A stretch of DNA of 11,057 nucleotides from Tychonema litorale BBK16. GTDB lineage: Bacteria > Cyanobacteriota > Cyanobacteriia > Cyanobacteriales > Microcoleaceae. Every line of letters starts with the position of its first letter. The first letter of the stretch is position 1. The stretch covers positions 1 to 11,057 of the forward strand of contig NZ_JAKJHX010000153.1 of NCBI RefSeq assembly GCF_021648855.1, read 5' to 3'. The translations under genes and the position numbers were made by a program. Under the pieces are notes generated by a model. That model saw nothing but the letters and a program-made list of their open reading frames with translations. It made no database searches and was not told where the DNA came from. Below, piece after piece: positions 1 to 7,434 of this stretch.

Positions 1-52
1 AGCGCGATCGCTTTTACTTTTGCCGATCGTACCTGAGAATGAAACAGCCCTG

Positions 53-242
53 CCCTGGATGGAGGTATCGGCAATGACTTTCTGGATGGAGATTTTGGTA
101 AGAGTAGTCTTACTGGTGGCGATGGAGATGACACGCTGCGAGGCGGCTTAAATTTGGATGGCGGTGCGGGTAATGACAGCCTCATTGGTAACTTCCAAAG
201 CCTAGTCTTAGGAGGAGATGGCAATGACTTTCTCAGTGGTAG
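53..242 (+). repeat. 190-bp exact direct repeat, copy 1
   Basis: Identical base for base with 1673-1862, an offset of exactly 1620 bp. Sequence before 53 and after 242 diverges from the corresponding flanks of the other copy. The middle module (about 860-1050) differs from both at many positions. This indicates recent exchange between copies or an assembly join. Confidence 0.9.
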
Positions 243-3200
243 CACCTTAGAAGGGGGTGCTGGCGATGATACCCTTGCTGGATTTAACAATGGTAATGTG
301 CTGCGAGGCGGTGCAGGTGGCGATCGCTATCTCCTCCCGCCTGACCGAACTCAAATGCAAATTCAGGATACAGGTGGTATCGATCGCCTAGACTTTACTA
401 ATTTTAGCGGTAATATCAGTACCAGTCCTACGCTGTCGCTGTCATTGTCATCGGGAAATACAGGCTTGACGCGACAAGGCACGAGTTTACTGATTGACAT
501 CAACAGAGATGGTATCGCACGGGCTACGGATGACATTGTAATTTCCGACTTCTTCGGTGCATCGGCGACAGTCGAAGGTGTTGGGTTCATCGAAACTGTG
601 GGCAACCTCGCTGGTAGCGCAATTCTGGCTGCTAACCTCACTGAGGCTACCGCTGCACCTGGAAGCACTGCAACCAGTGGTACACCTGGCAACGATAACC
701 TCACAGGCACTGCCAGCAATGACAACATCTCAGGGCTTGAGGGTAATGACACCCTCGCTGGCTTAGATGGCAACGACACCTTACTAGGCGGTGCAGGAAA
801 CGACAACCTCAGTGGGGGTGGCGGAAATGACAGCCTCCTTGGTGCCGAAGGCGATAACACCCTGGATGGAGGTATCGGCAACGACTTTCTGGATGGAGGT
901 TTTGGCAGGAACAGTCTGACTGGTGGCGATGGAGATGACACGCTGCAAAACGGCTTGAATTTGGATGGCGGTGCGGGCAATGACCGCCTCTTTGGTAACT
1001 TCAACGGCATCGTCTTAGGAGGAGATGGCAACGACTTTCTCAGTGGTAGTGGTAATAGCACTTTAGATGGGGGTGCTGGCGATGATACGCTTAATGCCGG
1101 ATTTAGCAGTGGAAATGTGCTGCGAGGCGGTGCAGGTAACGATCGCTATCTCATCCAGCCTGACCCGACTAAAATTCAAATTCAGGATACAGGTGGTATT
1201 GATCGCCTAGACTTTCTAGATTTTCAGGGTAATATCAGTACCAGCCCTACCCTGTTGTCCTTGTCATCGGGCAATACAGGCTTGACTCGACAAGGCACGA
1301 GTTTACTGATTGACATCAACAAAGATGGTATCGCGCGGGCTACGGATGACATTGTAATTTCCGACTTCTTCGGTGCATCGGCGACTGTCGAAGGTGTTGG
1401 CTTCATTGAAACTGTGGGCAACCTCACTGGTGCGGCAATTCTGGCTGCTAACCTCACTGAAGCTACCGCTGCACCCGGAAGCACTGCAACCAGTGGTACA
1501 CCTGGCAACGATAACCTCACAGGCACTGCCAGCAATGACAACATCGCAGGCTTAGATGGCAATGACACCATCAGTGGCTTAGATGGCAACGACACCTTAC
1601 TAGGCGGTGCAGGAAACGACAACCTCAGTGGGGGTGGAGGAAATGACAGCCTCCTTGGTGGTGACGGCGATACCCTGGATGGAGGTATCGGCAATGACTT
1701 TCTGGATGGAGATTTTGGTAAGAGTAGTCTTACTGGTGGCGATGGAGATGACACGCTGCGAGGCGGCTTAAATTTGGATGGCGGTGCGGGTAATGACAGC
1801 CTCATTGGTAACTTCCAAAGCCTAGTCTTAGGAGGAGATGGCAATGACTTTCTCAGTGGTAGTGGTAATAGCACTTTAGATGGGGGTGCTGGCGATGATA
1901 CGCTTAATGCTGGATTTAGCAGTGGAAATGTGCTGCGAGGCGGTGCAGGTAACGATCGCTATCTCATCCCATCCAATGCGATTCAACTGCTGCAAATTCA
2001 GGATACAGGTGGCATCGATCGCCTAGATTTTGTTGACTTCAACGGTAATATCAGTACCAGCCCTACGCTGTCTCTGGCTTTGTCATCTGGAACTACAGGC
2101 TTAGCCCGACAAGGCACGAGTTTAGTGATTGACATCAACAGAGACGGCATCGTCAGGGCTACGAATGACATTGTAATTTCCGACTTCTTCGGTGCATCGG
2201 CGACTGTTGCAGGTGCTGGCTTCATCGAAACTGTGGCTAACCTCGCTGGTAGCGCGATTCTCGCTGCTAATTTACCAGATGTGCCCACCACACCAACACC
2301 AGCAGTGACAACACCCACACCAGTGGTAACAACACCAACACCAGCGGTGACAACTCCCACACCCACCGCGCCAACACCCATACCCATCCCAATACCAATA
2401 CCAACACCAGCTACAACACCAACACCAACACCAACACCCACACCAACTCCCACACCCACACCTACACCTACACCTACACCCACACCCACACCTCTCGCGT
2501 CACCTCTGACATTCACAGCGGCTAACGCACCTACATTCACAAACGCACCCACAGCAACAGGTTCAGCGCCACAGACTAACGGCGGCAACGCCAATGACGT
2601 CCTCGTTGGCAACGACTCCAAGAACATCCTCTATGGCAACAAGGGAAATGACACCTTGGTAGGCAATGGCGACGACGACATACTCTTTGGAGGCAAAGGT
2701 GATGACGGCTTATTCGGCGATGCCGGCAACGATATCCTCAGTGGCAACCTTGGGAATGACACCCTGGTTGGTGGCGACGGTAACGATACCGAGTTTGGAG
2801 GAAAAGGCGACGACATTTTGTTTGGCGGCACCGGTAACGATGTCCTCGCGGGCGATCGAGGTAACAATACTTTATTCGGCGGCGATGGTAGCGACAGTCT
2901 GTACGGCGGCCAAAATAATGATGTTTTGTTTGGCGGTAATGGCAGCGATTTCCTCTTTGGCAAAGAAGGCAATGATGCCCTGATTGGCTTTGACGGCACT
3001 GCTGCTAACCCAGGGCTGGGCGAAATCGATACGCTGATTGGTGCAGAAGGCAATGATACTTTCTTGCTGGGAAATTCCACCAAGTTCTACTACAGTGATG
3101 GCATTGATACCGCCACTGGCGCAGGTGATTACGCTTTGATTGTCGGTTTTAACCCGATCGAAGATATCATCCAACTTCAAGGTGCTCCTAGCACATACGT

Positions 3201-3336
3201 CTTCGGTGGTTCTCCCGCAGGTTTGCCTGTTGGAAACGCTATCTTCAAGAAGACTGCGGGTTCGGATGAATTAATTGCGATCGTTCAACCAGTTTCTGCC
3301 TTTGGCCCTGATAGTGCTTCTTTGCGCTTCGTCTAA
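154..3336 (+). CDS. RTX calcium-binding repeat protein, 5'-incomplete
   Basis: Large acidic Gly/Asp-rich protein of the RTX (haemolysin-type Ca2+-binding) superfamily. GGxGxDxLx nonapeptides bind Ca2+ in parallel beta-rolls, and such proteins usually leave the cell by type I secretion through a C-terminal signal. Order in the 1060-residue frame: three modules to about residue 709, each with an RTX block followed by a segment like the haemolysin-type calcium-binding-related domain (TRQGTSLLIDIN, DIVISDFFGASATV, GFIETV); a Thr/Pro linker at about 710-783; a second RTX block at about 810-950; and a non-repetitive C-terminal domain (DYALIVGFNPIEDIIQL). No signal peptide or membrane segment is visible. 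Position 154 is a TTG inside a repeat, so it is only a formal start. In-frame repeat coding continues back to about base 53, preceded by in-frame stops at 34 and 40. The true N-terminus is therefore missing, through truncation, rearrangement or a contig edge. The exporter and natural role cannot be seen. Class is secure, start is not. Confidence 0.88.
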   Translation: MDGGAGNDSLIGNFQSLVLGGDGNDFLSGSTLEGGAGDDTLAGFNNGNVLRGGAGGDRYLLPPDRTQMQIQDTGGIDRLDFTNFSGNISTSPTLSLSLSSGNTGLTRQGTSLLIDINRDGIARATDDIVISDFFGASATVEGVGFIETVGNLAGSAILAANLTEATAAPGSTATSGTPGNDNLTGTASNDNISGLEGNDTLAGLDGNDTLLGGAGNDNLSGGGGNDSLLGAEGDNTLDGGIGNDFLDGGFGRNSLTGGDGDDTLQNGLNLDGGAGNDRLFGNFNGIVLGGDGNDFLSGSGNSTLDGGAGDDTLNAGFSSGNVLRGGAGNDRYLIQPDPTKIQIQDTGGIDRLDFLDFQGNISTSPTLLSLSSGNTGLTRQGTSLLIDINKDGIARATDDIVISDFFGASATVEGVGFIETVGNLTGAAILAANLTEATAAPGSTATSGTPGNDNLTGTASNDNIAGLDGNDTISGLDGNDTLLGGAGNDNLSGGGGNDSLLGGDGDTLDGGIGNDFLDGDFGKSSLTGGDGDDTLRGGLNLDGGAGNDSLIGNFQSLVLGGDGNDFLSGSGNSTLDGGAGDDTLNAGFSSGNVLRGGAGNDRYLIPSNAIQLLQIQDTGGIDRLDFVDFNGNISTSPTLSLALSSGTTGLARQGTSLVIDINRDGIVRATNDIVISDFFGASATVAGAGFIETVANLAGSAILAANLPDVPTTPTPAVTTPTPVVTTPTPAVTTPTPTAPTPIPIPIPIPTPATTPTPTPTPTPTPTPTPTPTPTPTPTPLASPLTFTAANAPTFTNAPTATGSAPQTNGGNANDVLVGNDSKNILYGNKGNDTLVGNGDDDILFGGKGDDGLFGDAGNDILSGNLGNDTLVGGDGNDTEFGGKGDDILFGGTGNDVLAGDRGNNTLFGGDGSDSLYGGQNNDVLFGGNGSDFLFGKEGNDALIGFDGTAANPGLGEIDTLIGAEGNDTFLLGNSTKFYYSDGIDTATGAGDYALIVGFNPIEDIIQLQGAPSTYVFGGSPAGLPVGNAIFKKTAGSDELIAIVQPVSAFGPDSASLRFV
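1673..1862 (+). repeat. 190-bp exact direct repeat, copy 2
   Basis: Partner of the exact repeat at 53-242. It lies inside the third RTX module and is in frame with the rest of the protein. Confidence 0.9.
2416..2493 (+). repeat. Thr-Pro dipeptide-encoding hexamer-like repeat
   Basis: An almost pure run of ACA/ACT-CCN codon pairs encodes an uninterrupted (Thr-Pro)n tract. It sits within a longer Pro-rich linker (about 2281-2500) that also holds TPTPAVT and PIPIPI segments. It joins the module array to the C-terminal RTX block and is probably an extended flexible spacer. Proline codons alternate among CCA, CCC and CCT, so the DNA repeat is imperfect while the peptide is perfect. Confidence 0.85.
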
Positions 3337-3349
3337 GGGTAAAGCCAAT

Positions 3350-3381
3350 AGTCCGGCAGGGGTTTCAACCCCTGTCGGACT
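3350..3381 (+). repeat. Hairpin behind RTX gene
   Basis: Arms 3350-3364 and 3367-3381 pair over 15 bp with a single G-T wobble and a 2-base centre. It starts 14 bases after the RTX stop and could stabilise or end that mRNA. No T-run follows, so a classical intrinsic terminator is not supported. It belongs to the dispersed element described at 3355-3433. Confidence 0.7.
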
Positions 3382-3433
3382 CGCGAGTTCACTAACGGAT
3401 TTTGCCGGCTGACAGCTTCAGTTGACACTCCTT
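3355..3433 (+). repeat. Dispersed palindromic element, right-half copy
   Basis: This stretch matches 10742-10819 in order and length (79 against 78 bases). Shared parts are a GGCAGGGGTTTCAACCCCTG hairpin, CGGACTCGCG, a divergent middle, and AGTTGACACTCCTT at the end. Two related copies 7 kb apart, in noncoding spacers, mark a dispersed noncoding element. The remaining spacer up to the tRNA holds no gene. Confidence 0.65.
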
Positions 3434-3490
3434 CGGCACCGCGCCATGTCCAGGACTCAAAATCCCATGATCAAAATCCGAAAATAGGTG

Positions 3491-3496
3491 TACAAT
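3491..3496 (+). promoter_or_regulatory. Possible -10 box of tRNA-Gly promoter
   Basis: TACAAT matches the sigma70-type TATAAT at five of six positions, 52 bases before the tRNA 5' end. No good -35 box is found at the expected distance, so this is only a candidate. Confidence 0.3.
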
Positions 3497-3548
3497 ACTT
3501 TTCTAGTCAGTTTTTACCCCCATTCCTACAAGGTAAAAAAGACTAAGC

Positions 3549-3620
3549 GCGGACGTAATTCAGTGGTAGAATGTCAGCTTCCCATGCTGAACGTCGTGGG
3601 TTCGAGCCCCACCGTCCGCT
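3549..3620 (+). tRNA. tRNA-Gly (anticodon CCC)
   Basis: Complete cloverleaf read by eye. Acceptor stem GCGGACG/CGTCCGC (3549-3555 with 3613-3619) with discriminator T at 3620; D arm ATTC-AGTGGTA-GAAT; anticodon arm TCAGC-TTCCCAT-GCTGA with CCC at 3581-3583; five-base variable loop; T arm GTGGG-TTCGAGC-CCCAC. It reads the GGG glycine codon. The 3' CCA is not encoded (TTTAAA follows), so it is added after transcription. It has no intron and stands alone between the RTX and helicase genes. Confidence 0.95.
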
Positions 3621-3643
3621 TTAAATTGTAGGTGGCTTCTCTT

Positions 3644-3668
3644 AGTCCGCGCAGGCGGACTTTGTTTG
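3644..3668 (+). terminator. Terminator-like hairpin after tRNA-Gly
   Basis: AGTCCGC (3644-3650) and GCGGACT (3655-3661) pair perfectly around a 4-base loop and are followed by the T-rich TTGTTTG. The location, 24 bases after the tRNA, fits an intrinsic terminator for the tRNA transcript. The T tract is interrupted by G, so efficiency is uncertain. It may instead be the first part of the repeat that begins at 3667. Confidence 0.5.
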
Positions 3669-3706
3669 TGTAGAAGCGATTTCAATCGCCGAAGTTTAAA
3701 GGTTTT
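3667..3706 (+). repeat. 40-bp hairpin repeat, copy A
   Basis: Matches 3737-3776 at 36 of 40 positions, offset exactly 70 bp. It carries the palindrome GCGATT-TC-AATCGC (3676-3689) followed by the invariant GCCGAAGTTTAAAGGTTTT. This looks like a small dispersed cyanobacterial repeat, duplicated in tandem. Confidence 0.8.
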
Positions 3707-3736
3707 CTTTTATTCCCCTTTCCTGGGACGAAATTT

Positions 3737-3776
3737 TGTATAGTAGCAATTTCAATTGCCGAAGTTTAAAGGTTTT
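3737..3776 (+). repeat. 40-bp hairpin repeat, copy B
   Basis: Second copy, with palindrome GCAATT-TC-AATTGC (3746-3759). A G-C pair of copy A is replaced by A-T on both arms, so pairing is kept. Its conserved tail contains AAAGG (3768-3772), nine bases before the helicase ATG, and thus probably serves as that gene's ribosome binding site. It also contains TATAGT (3739-3744), a possible -10 box without an evident -35. Confidence 0.8.
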
Positions 3777-3781
3777 TAACT

Positions 3782-6700
3782 ATGATTGATGTTGGTTCTT
3801 TAGTCCGATCGCCCAAAAACGATTTGGGAGTCGGAAAAGTGGTCGAATTCTCCCGCACCGAAGCCCTAATTGAATATTTTTGCTCAGTAAAAAACCGCCT
3901 TAGCAAAACCATCCCCCTAGCTTTACTCCAAGAAGCTAGACTTCAGCGCCAAACCCGATGCTACCTCTGGAGCACTACCCAAGAACGCTGGATTATTGGT
4001 CGGATTTATGACTGGGATGAAGATAAAATGCTGTACGACATTGACTTGCCGGATAGTCAAAGTATACAAGCAGATGAAACGGAAATTTATGTGCGCTGCA
4101 ATATCCCGATCGCCGATCCGATCGACATCCTAGCAGTCAAAGGACAAGAAACACCCTATTTTCACGATCGCCGACTCGCATTCGTTCAATCTGCGATCGC
4201 TCAACGAGCCGTCAGTCGCGGTATGACAGGTTTAATTTCTGCTAACATAGACCTCTATCCGCACCAAGTTGAAGTTGTGCGGCGCGTCCTAGAAGACCCA
4301 ATTGGACGCTATTTATTGGCAGACGAAGTAGGATTGGGCAAAACAGTAGAAGCTGGGACAATTCTTCGCCAATATCTCTTAGATGAACCAAGTGGCCGCG
4401 CTGTTGTACTCGTTCCGAAATACTTGCTAGAACAGTGGCGCGATGAGTTGGAAAATAAGTTCTATTTGTCTCATTTTGCTGACAGAGTGCAACTTGTTTC
4501 TCTGAGTGAAATCAATCAAGTTAGTCGCAATGCTAATTTGGATTTTCTGATTGTCGATGAAGCCCATCATGTGGCTGCAATGGCCTATTCAGGCGATCGG
4601 GGTCAGAAGCAATGCTTTGAAATTTGCCAAACTCTCGCTCACAAAAGCAGAAATTTATTGCTATTATCGGGGATGTCTGCGATCGGTCACGAGCAGGATT
4701 TTCTGACAATGCTGCACTTGCTAGACCCCACAACTTACCGTCTTGATGATTTGGCAAATTTCAAAGAACAGGTGCAAAATCGTCAGGAAATCGGCCGCGT
4801 TTTGCTCGACTTCCGAGAAGGAGCAAAGCCTGTTGTTTTGAAACCAAAACTTGCTGAAATCCGCACTCTTTTTGCAACAGACGATTATTTGATCGGATTA
4901 GCAGATGAGTTGGAAAGTTGTTTGGAAACTGAAAAAGCGACAGAGTGCGATCGCATTATCAGAACTATTCGCACTCACATCAGTGATACCTATCGCCTCT
5001 ACCGCCGAATGCTTCGCAACCAGCGAGATGCAGTCGAAGATGTGATTTTCGATCGCGATGCTATCCCCAAAGTCGAATACGATCTGAATGACGAACAGTG
5101 GTCAGAAATTCACACAATTCTCGAAAATTGGCGCACTCTCGCTCCGCAAAAGACCGCCTATCAAAGAATTTTTCTGCTGTTTTTCCGCACTTCTGGTACT
5201 TGGTTAAATGTTTTAGAACGGGTTGTGAAAGCTCGTTTGCAAAAGAAATCGACTGCGGAACTCGATCGCGAATTTGGATCGAAGTACATGGGGATGGTGA
5301 CTCAAACTGCGCTGTTTTCAGGAGAAAGCACCATCCTAGAATCCTTGCTGAATGCCGTCGAAAAGCCCCAGGAAGGAGCCGACAGACTGAGTTTGTTGCG
5401 AATTGCTGTAATCCGATTCCTCGGCGTTACCTTGAAGATTCCGCCGGAATATCACAGCAATCCTCGCGATTTGTTGTCCAGAATTCAACAGCAAATTAAA
5501 AGACCGCTTCCCGGTGATAAATTCCCAAAGATTGTCATCTTTACCAGTTTTACGGAAACTTGTAAAGCCATTGCGGAAAATTTAGCGAAGATTTTGGGTA
5601 AAAATGCGATCGCCAGTCATGAAAGTAGCAAATCTGCCACTGATGCAGAGGCGAATCTGAGACGGTTTAAAAATGAACAGAATTGCTTTGTCTTAGTTTG
5701 CGATCGATCCGCCGAAGAAGGGCTGAACCTGCAATTTGCCGATTGGTTCATTCACTTCGATTTACCGTGGTTTCCCAATCAGTTAGAACAAAGATTGGGC
5801 AGAGTCGATCGCATCGGTAGCAAAATGGGATTACAATTCTGTTTGTTTGCAGGCCCAGATTTACCAGAAAGTCCCCACGAAGCTTGGTATCAAGTTTTGA
5901 AAGATGGATTTGGCATCTTCAACAAGTCTATTACTAGCCTTCAATCTTATGTTGAAGAAAAACTTCCTAAACTTGAAGAAAAGTTGTTTAGTGAAGGAGC
6001 TAAGGGGCTAGTAATCGAAATTCAATCAATCAAAGCTGAAATCGAAAAAGAAAAAATCAAAATTAACGAACAACAGGTTCTTGATGAAATTGACTTGCTG
6101 GATGAAACCGCATCTCAGTATTTTGAATCTCTCGATGACTGCGACGCGAAACATAAAGAAATGCAGCGGGCTACGGAAGGTTGGATTTGTCAATCTCTCA
6201 ATTTCAAACAAGTTGAACATCCAACTATATCCGGGTTAATGCGCTATCAACCTAGTCAAAAAACGTTGATTCCCTCGAACGATTTGAGGACGAGATTGAT
6301 TCCCTATTGTCAGCAGTATGGGAGTTACAATCGCCGTGTTGCCCATCAAAATTCTGATGTCGCTCTTTACCGGATTGGTGAGGGATTAATCGATGCCCTG
6401 AGCTCTTATATTCGCTGGGACGATCGGGGTCAAGCTTTTGCATTGTGGCGACATGATGAAAGTTGGGATGCTGAGGAGGGTAAGGAGTGGTTTGGATTGC
6501 AATTTAATTATTCGATTCAGACTGATTTGCAGCCAGTTTCGCAAGTTTTGCAAGCCCAAAATATTGAGAATTACAACTTGAAAGCTTTGCAGAGACGCGC
6601 GGATTCTCTGTTTATTCCAACTTTTGAAACGGTGTTTGTGGATGCTCGGAATGAGTCGATGTTGTTGGTGGAAGATGGGGAACTTCTGAAGATTTTGCAG

Positions 6701-7117
6701 CGTGCTTATAAGGGGAAGGGCGGCCCGAATCGGGATTACAATTTGTCAAAAAATCGGACTGTGATTCTTGACAATTTTGTCGATCCGTTGGAATGGGATG
6801 ATTTTTGTCAACGGGGGCGGGTGACTTCGGAGGAGTTGCTGCGCGGGCGAGGGGATTTTGTCGAAATGTGCGATCGATCGGCTGTGAGTGCTGCAATTCA
6901 ACTAGATAACCGGGTGAATCAATTGCAATTGCGTTTGAATCGGCTGTCTCAATCTGAGCAACTTTTAGAGTCGGTTTTGGCTGATGAAATTAGCACGGAA
7001 AGTATGTTGAATCAAGCTGTTTTAGCGGGGATTCGTCAGCCGCGTCTGACTCTGGAATCGGTGGGATTTATTGTGATTTCTGGGCGTGCTCCTGTCAAGT
7101 CGGAGGATGAAGGATAA
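3782..7117 (+). CDS. dpdE: SNF2/RapA-type ATPase, probable DpdE-like protein
   Basis: An 1111-residue superfamily 2 translocase. N-terminal RapA-like beta region (VGSLVRSP, GVGKVVEF; about 1-120); Q motif LYPHQ at 158-162; Walker A DEVGLGKT with K187; motif Ia LVPKYLLEQW at 210-219; DEAH box 259-262; helicase C lobe with IVIFTSF (584-590), EEGLNL (645-650) and QRLGRVDRIG (670-679). A charged, likely coiled-coil stretch follows (about 715-780), then a long C-terminal region ending RQPRLTLESVGFIVISG. Start ATG 3782 is supported by AAAGG nine bases upstream. Motif III, normally TATP/SATP-like, reads SGMSA (296-300). The N-terminal signature, the MLHLLDPTTYRLDDL segment and the C-terminal ending recall DpdE, the SNF2-like member of 7-deazaguanine DNA-modification clusters. 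That is recognition from memory; RapA/HepA and DrmD are relatives. No other dpd or DISARM gene is nearby. SNF2 class is certain, the DpdE name about 0.6. Confidence 0.9.
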   Translation: MIDVGSLVRSPKNDLGVGKVVEFSRTEALIEYFCSVKNRLSKTIPLALLQEARLQRQTRCYLWSTTQERWIIGRIYDWDEDKMLYDIDLPDSQSIQADETEIYVRCNIPIADPIDILAVKGQETPYFHDRRLAFVQSAIAQRAVSRGMTGLISANIDLYPHQVEVVRRVLEDPIGRYLLADEVGLGKTVEAGTILRQYLLDEPSGRAVVLVPKYLLEQWRDELENKFYLSHFADRVQLVSLSEINQVSRNANLDFLIVDEAHHVAAMAYSGDRGQKQCFEICQTLAHKSRNLLLLSGMSAIGHEQDFLTMLHLLDPTTYRLDDLANFKEQVQNRQEIGRVLLDFREGAKPVVLKPKLAEIRTLFATDDYLIGLADELESCLETEKATECDRIIRTIRTHISDTYRLYRRMLRNQRDAVEDVIFDRDAIPKVEYDLNDEQWSEIHTILENWRTLAPQKTAYQRIFLLFFRTSGTWLNVLERVVKARLQKKSTAELDREFGSKYMGMVTQTALFSGESTILESLLNAVEKPQEGADRLSLLRIAVIRFLGVTLKIPPEYHSNPRDLLSRIQQQIKRPLPGDKFPKIVIFTSFTETCKAIAENLAKILGKNAIASHESSKSATDAEANLRRFKNEQNCFVLVCDRSAEEGLNLQFADWFIHFDLPWFPNQLEQRLGRVDRIGSKMGLQFCLFAGPDLPESPHEAWYQVLKDGFGIFNKSITSLQSYVEEKLPKLEEKLFSEGAKGLVIEIQSIKAEIEKEKIKINEQQVLDEIDLLDETASQYFESLDDCDAKHKEMQRATEGWICQSLNFKQVEHPTISGLMRYQPSQKTLIPSNDLRTRLIPYCQQYGSYNRRVAHQNSDVALYRIGEGLIDALSSYIRWDDRGQAFALWRHDESWDAEEGKEWFGLQFNYSIQTDLQPVSQVLQAQNIENYNLKALQRRADSLFIPTFETVFVDARNESMLLVEDGELLKILQRAYKGKGGPNRDYNLSKNRTVILDNFVDPLEWDDFCQRGRVTSEELLRGRGDFVEMCDRSAVSAAIQLDNRVNQLQLRLNRLSQSEQLLESVLADEISTESMLNQAVLAGIRQPRLTLESVGFIVISGRAPVKSEDEG

Positions 7118-7127
7118 TTGGTTTGAG

Positions 7128-7177
7128 TGGAGTGCGATTTGATTAATGTTAAAATTTAAAACAGCGATCGCACTCCA
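7128..7177 (+). repeat. 11-bp inverted repeat behind helicase gene
   Basis: TGGAGTGCGAT (7128-7138) pairs perfectly with ATCGCACTCCA (7167-7177) across a 28-base AT-rich loop. It starts 10 bases after the helicase stop. No T-run follows, so it may protect the mRNA 3' end rather than terminate it. The right arm lies in a HIP1-like GCGATCGC word. Confidence 0.55.
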
Positions 7178-7221
7178 ACGCTAAAATAACTACAAAACCT
7201 CTTAACCCCAACTCACTAGCC

Positions 7222-7434
7222 ATGACAGCAGTTCAAGAACTAGCCCCTTCCCAAGATATACAACAAAATGTTATCTTTCCTCCTGGTGACTTATATAGTG
7301 ACGAACCTCCTATGGAAACCGAACTTCATCTGCGACAAATGATCCTGCTCCTCCACTGCTTAGAATGGCTGTGGAAAGACAGAAACGATGCTCTTGTTAC
7401 CCTCTACAATTACCAAAATTATAGCAGTCGCTAA
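7222..7434 (+). CDS. Truncated Uma2-family protein (N-terminal fragment)
   Basis: A 70-residue frame whose first ~54 residues (VIFPPGDLYSDEPPMETELH, then LLHCLEWLWKDRND) match the usual beginning of cyanobacterial Uma2 / DUF820 proteins, a PD-(D/E)XK nuclease-like family of roughly 200-250 residues. The family core that follows, including the NLTIYYSP strand and the predicted catalytic Asp/Glu-x-Lys residues, is absent. The tail DALVTLYNYQNYSSR is unlike the family and ends at a stop 8 bases into an inverted-repeat-bounded segment. The DNA near 7395-7410 faintly resembles a frameshifted NLTIYY coding stretch. No Shine-Dalgarno sequence precedes ATG 7222. It is most likely a decayed relic without nuclease activity, although the frame could still be translated. 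Convergent with the TPR gene downstream. Family call is from memory of its N-terminus. Confidence 0.65.
   Translation: MTAVQELAPSQDIQQNVIFPPGDLYSDEPPMETELHLRQMILLLHCLEWLWKDRNDALVTLYNYQNYSSR

Larger units (their letters stand above)
53..2280 (+). repeat. Three ~810-bp tandem RTX modules
   Basis: The same coding unit occurs three times in frame. The landmark GGTATCGGCAA/T begins at 64, 871 and 1684, giving offsets of 807 and 813 bp. Each unit holds about a dozen RTX nonapeptides plus a ~100-residue segment ending near ILAANL. The third unit lacks the linker and leading RTX stretch of the others and runs into the Thr/Pro linker instead. Small indels keep multiples of three, so the reading frame has been kept during module duplication. 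Confidence 0.9.

Noticed and set aside
39..77. ATG at 39 as a possible RTX start
   Set aside because: It is out of frame with the repeats and stops after about twelve codons.
363..2627. Long minus-strand frames (up to ~230 residues) opposite the RTX repeats
   Set aside because: They are low-complexity Pro/Ser/Leu/Val-rich shadows caused by the codon pattern of the Gly/Asp repeats; they repeat with the modules and lack starts with ribosome binding sites.
3350..3381. Intrinsic terminator for the RTX gene
   Set aside because: The hairpin is strong but followed by CGCGAG rather than a T-run, so it is listed only as a repeat hairpin.
3549..3670. tRNA-Gly as an integration site with a duplicated att sequence
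   Set aside because: No second copy of the tRNA 3' end was seen in the window and no integrase gene is present; the nearby AGTCCGC hairpin shares only a few bases.
5098..5499. 133-residue plus-strand frame inside the helicase gene
   Set aside because: It is an out-of-frame shadow of a gene with clear SNF2 motifs before and after it.
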